DNA of 64,000 bases, from NCBI GenBank assembly GCA_951812925.1, contig OX638368.1:123341309-123405308 (forward strand). Direction: 5' to 3'. The notes under the pieces were generated by a model. That model was not told where the DNA came from, did not search any database, and saw nothing but the letters and a program-made list of their open reading frames with translations. Source of the DNA: Calliopum simillimum (lineage: Eukaryota; Arthropoda; Insecta; Diptera; Lauxaniidae). Shown piece after piece: positions 63,432 to 64,000 of this stretch. The position numbers were made by a program, and so were the translations under genes. Numbering within the stretch: position 1 is the stretch's first letter; the number at the start of each line of letters is the position of its first letter.

Positions 63432-64000
63432 ATGTTGTCCAGCTTATGTTGTAAAAAATATGAAAAAATAAACTATTAGTGCCTTAGAAATCAAATATTA
63501 CACGTCTACTTTAAATTTCGTTATTGCAAATTTTTTCGTTAGTTATGATGCAAGATTTATTTCAGTTGTATGGGAGGTACCACGCCAACTTGTCCAATAG
63601 TACTCAAATTTTTTATAGATTTCAGAAACTACGTAAAACCTATATACTTAAAATTTTGTAACCATAGCACGTTTCGTTTTTAAGATATAGCGCAAAATGT
63701 AAATAAGTTGTATGGGAGGTGCCACACCCACTTGTCCAAAATTTTTGAAATATTTTTTTTTGTACTTTCCCATACCTAAAACATAAAAAACTGCAAAAAA
63801 AATAGTTTTTTCCGTCTAGCATGTTCTAATCGCAACACTAATAATACTAATACTAATGCAATTAGTAACATTTTTGAAATCAGCGCTGTCAAATCAACAG
63901 AAACTGATACCCATTTTGAAAACAGTTTCGACCATGCCCTTCGTACTTCGTATGGGGCGAAATTTATTTATATTCATATATTTTGAAAACTTTAGTTTAA

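Larger units (their letters stand above)
61423..63842 (+). mobile_element. Transib-like transposon with RSS-like ends
   Basis: Left end: CGTCG (61418-61422) then heptamer CACAGTG, a 23-base spacer and GAAAAAACT. Right end, reverse complement: (ATT)AGTG, a 23-base spacer differing at few positions, and the same GAAAAAACT. The inverted repeats span 61423-61461 and 63804-63842. The heptamer is perfect on the left and degenerate on the right. Inside is a broken RAG1/Transib-type transposase (62514-63431). It is nested in another Transib-family element, where about 316 bp expected at the right junction are missing, which explains the absence of a right-hand target duplication. Confidence 0.8.
59972..64000. 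other. Fas1 intron 1 (partial) with Transib elements
   Basis: Runs off the right edge. It holds a TA-flanked MITE (60692-61065) and nested Transib-like elements from 61116 onward. No second Fas1 exon seen. Confidence 0.6.
61116..64000 (+). mobile_element. Second copy of the CACARTG Transib family, off right edge
   Basis: CACAGTG at 61116-61122 begins a sequence nearly identical over 50 bases to the left end of the 51666-53380 element (AGATCGTGGCCATAAATAGG). It is preceded by CGATG. Body segments with GGCGTGGCACCGCCC follow, interrupted by the 61423-63842 element. From 63866 the sequence matches 53148 onward of the complete copy. By that alignment about 80 bases remain beyond 64000. Confidence 0.7.

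Overview
The window is nuclear DNA of a higher fly (Diptera, Schizophora). It is strongly AT-rich, its genes carry spliceosomal introns with GT/AG borders, and the two neural genes have fly-type protein sequence. The genus cannot be fixed from sequence alone; the abundant dispersed repeats with GTGGCACCGCCC-type motifs look more calyptrate or tephritid than Drosophila, but that is an impression.

The left 38 kb is one gene on the minus strand, neurexin (Nrx-1). I traced nineteen coding exons by reading frame, splice sites and phase, from the start codon at 37921 down to 1677. They encode about 1,473 residues: signal peptide, six LNS (laminin-G) domains, three EGF repeats and the start of the Ser/Thr-rich stalk. 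The transmembrane and cytoplasmic exons lie beyond the left edge. A 27-bp microexon and one 65-bp intron fall at the places where vertebrate neurexins carry splice sites 2 and 4. Intron 16 (13.3 kb) hosts an oppositely oriented four-exon serine carboxypeptidase of the SCPEP1 type and an orphan ShK-like small secreted peptide exon.

From 38 to 58.6 kb I see no host protein-coding gene. The stretch is a graveyard of nested mobile elements: TA-flanked terminal-inverted-repeat elements, a Helitron, palindromic MITEs, large foldback elements, mariner-type remnants and tRNA-derived fragments. At 59,855 the plus strand carries the first coding exon of fasciclin I (Fas1), preceded by a CAG-rich 5' leader; its remaining exons are beyond the right edge.

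The most unusual content is a set of Transib-like (RAG1-related) DNA transposons. One 1.7-kb copy (51666-53380) has CACAATG ends and a perfect CGCCG target duplication. A related copy starts at 61116 and runs off the window. Inside it is a second Transib family (61423-63842) whose ends read as heptamer, 23-bp spacer and A-rich nonamer, and which encodes a broken RAG1-core-like transposase with zinc-binding CxxC and HxxxxH motifs and the second and third catalytic acids. A foldback element at 8042-9513 also has CACAGTG-type ends and a near-matching GC-rich 5-bp duplication.
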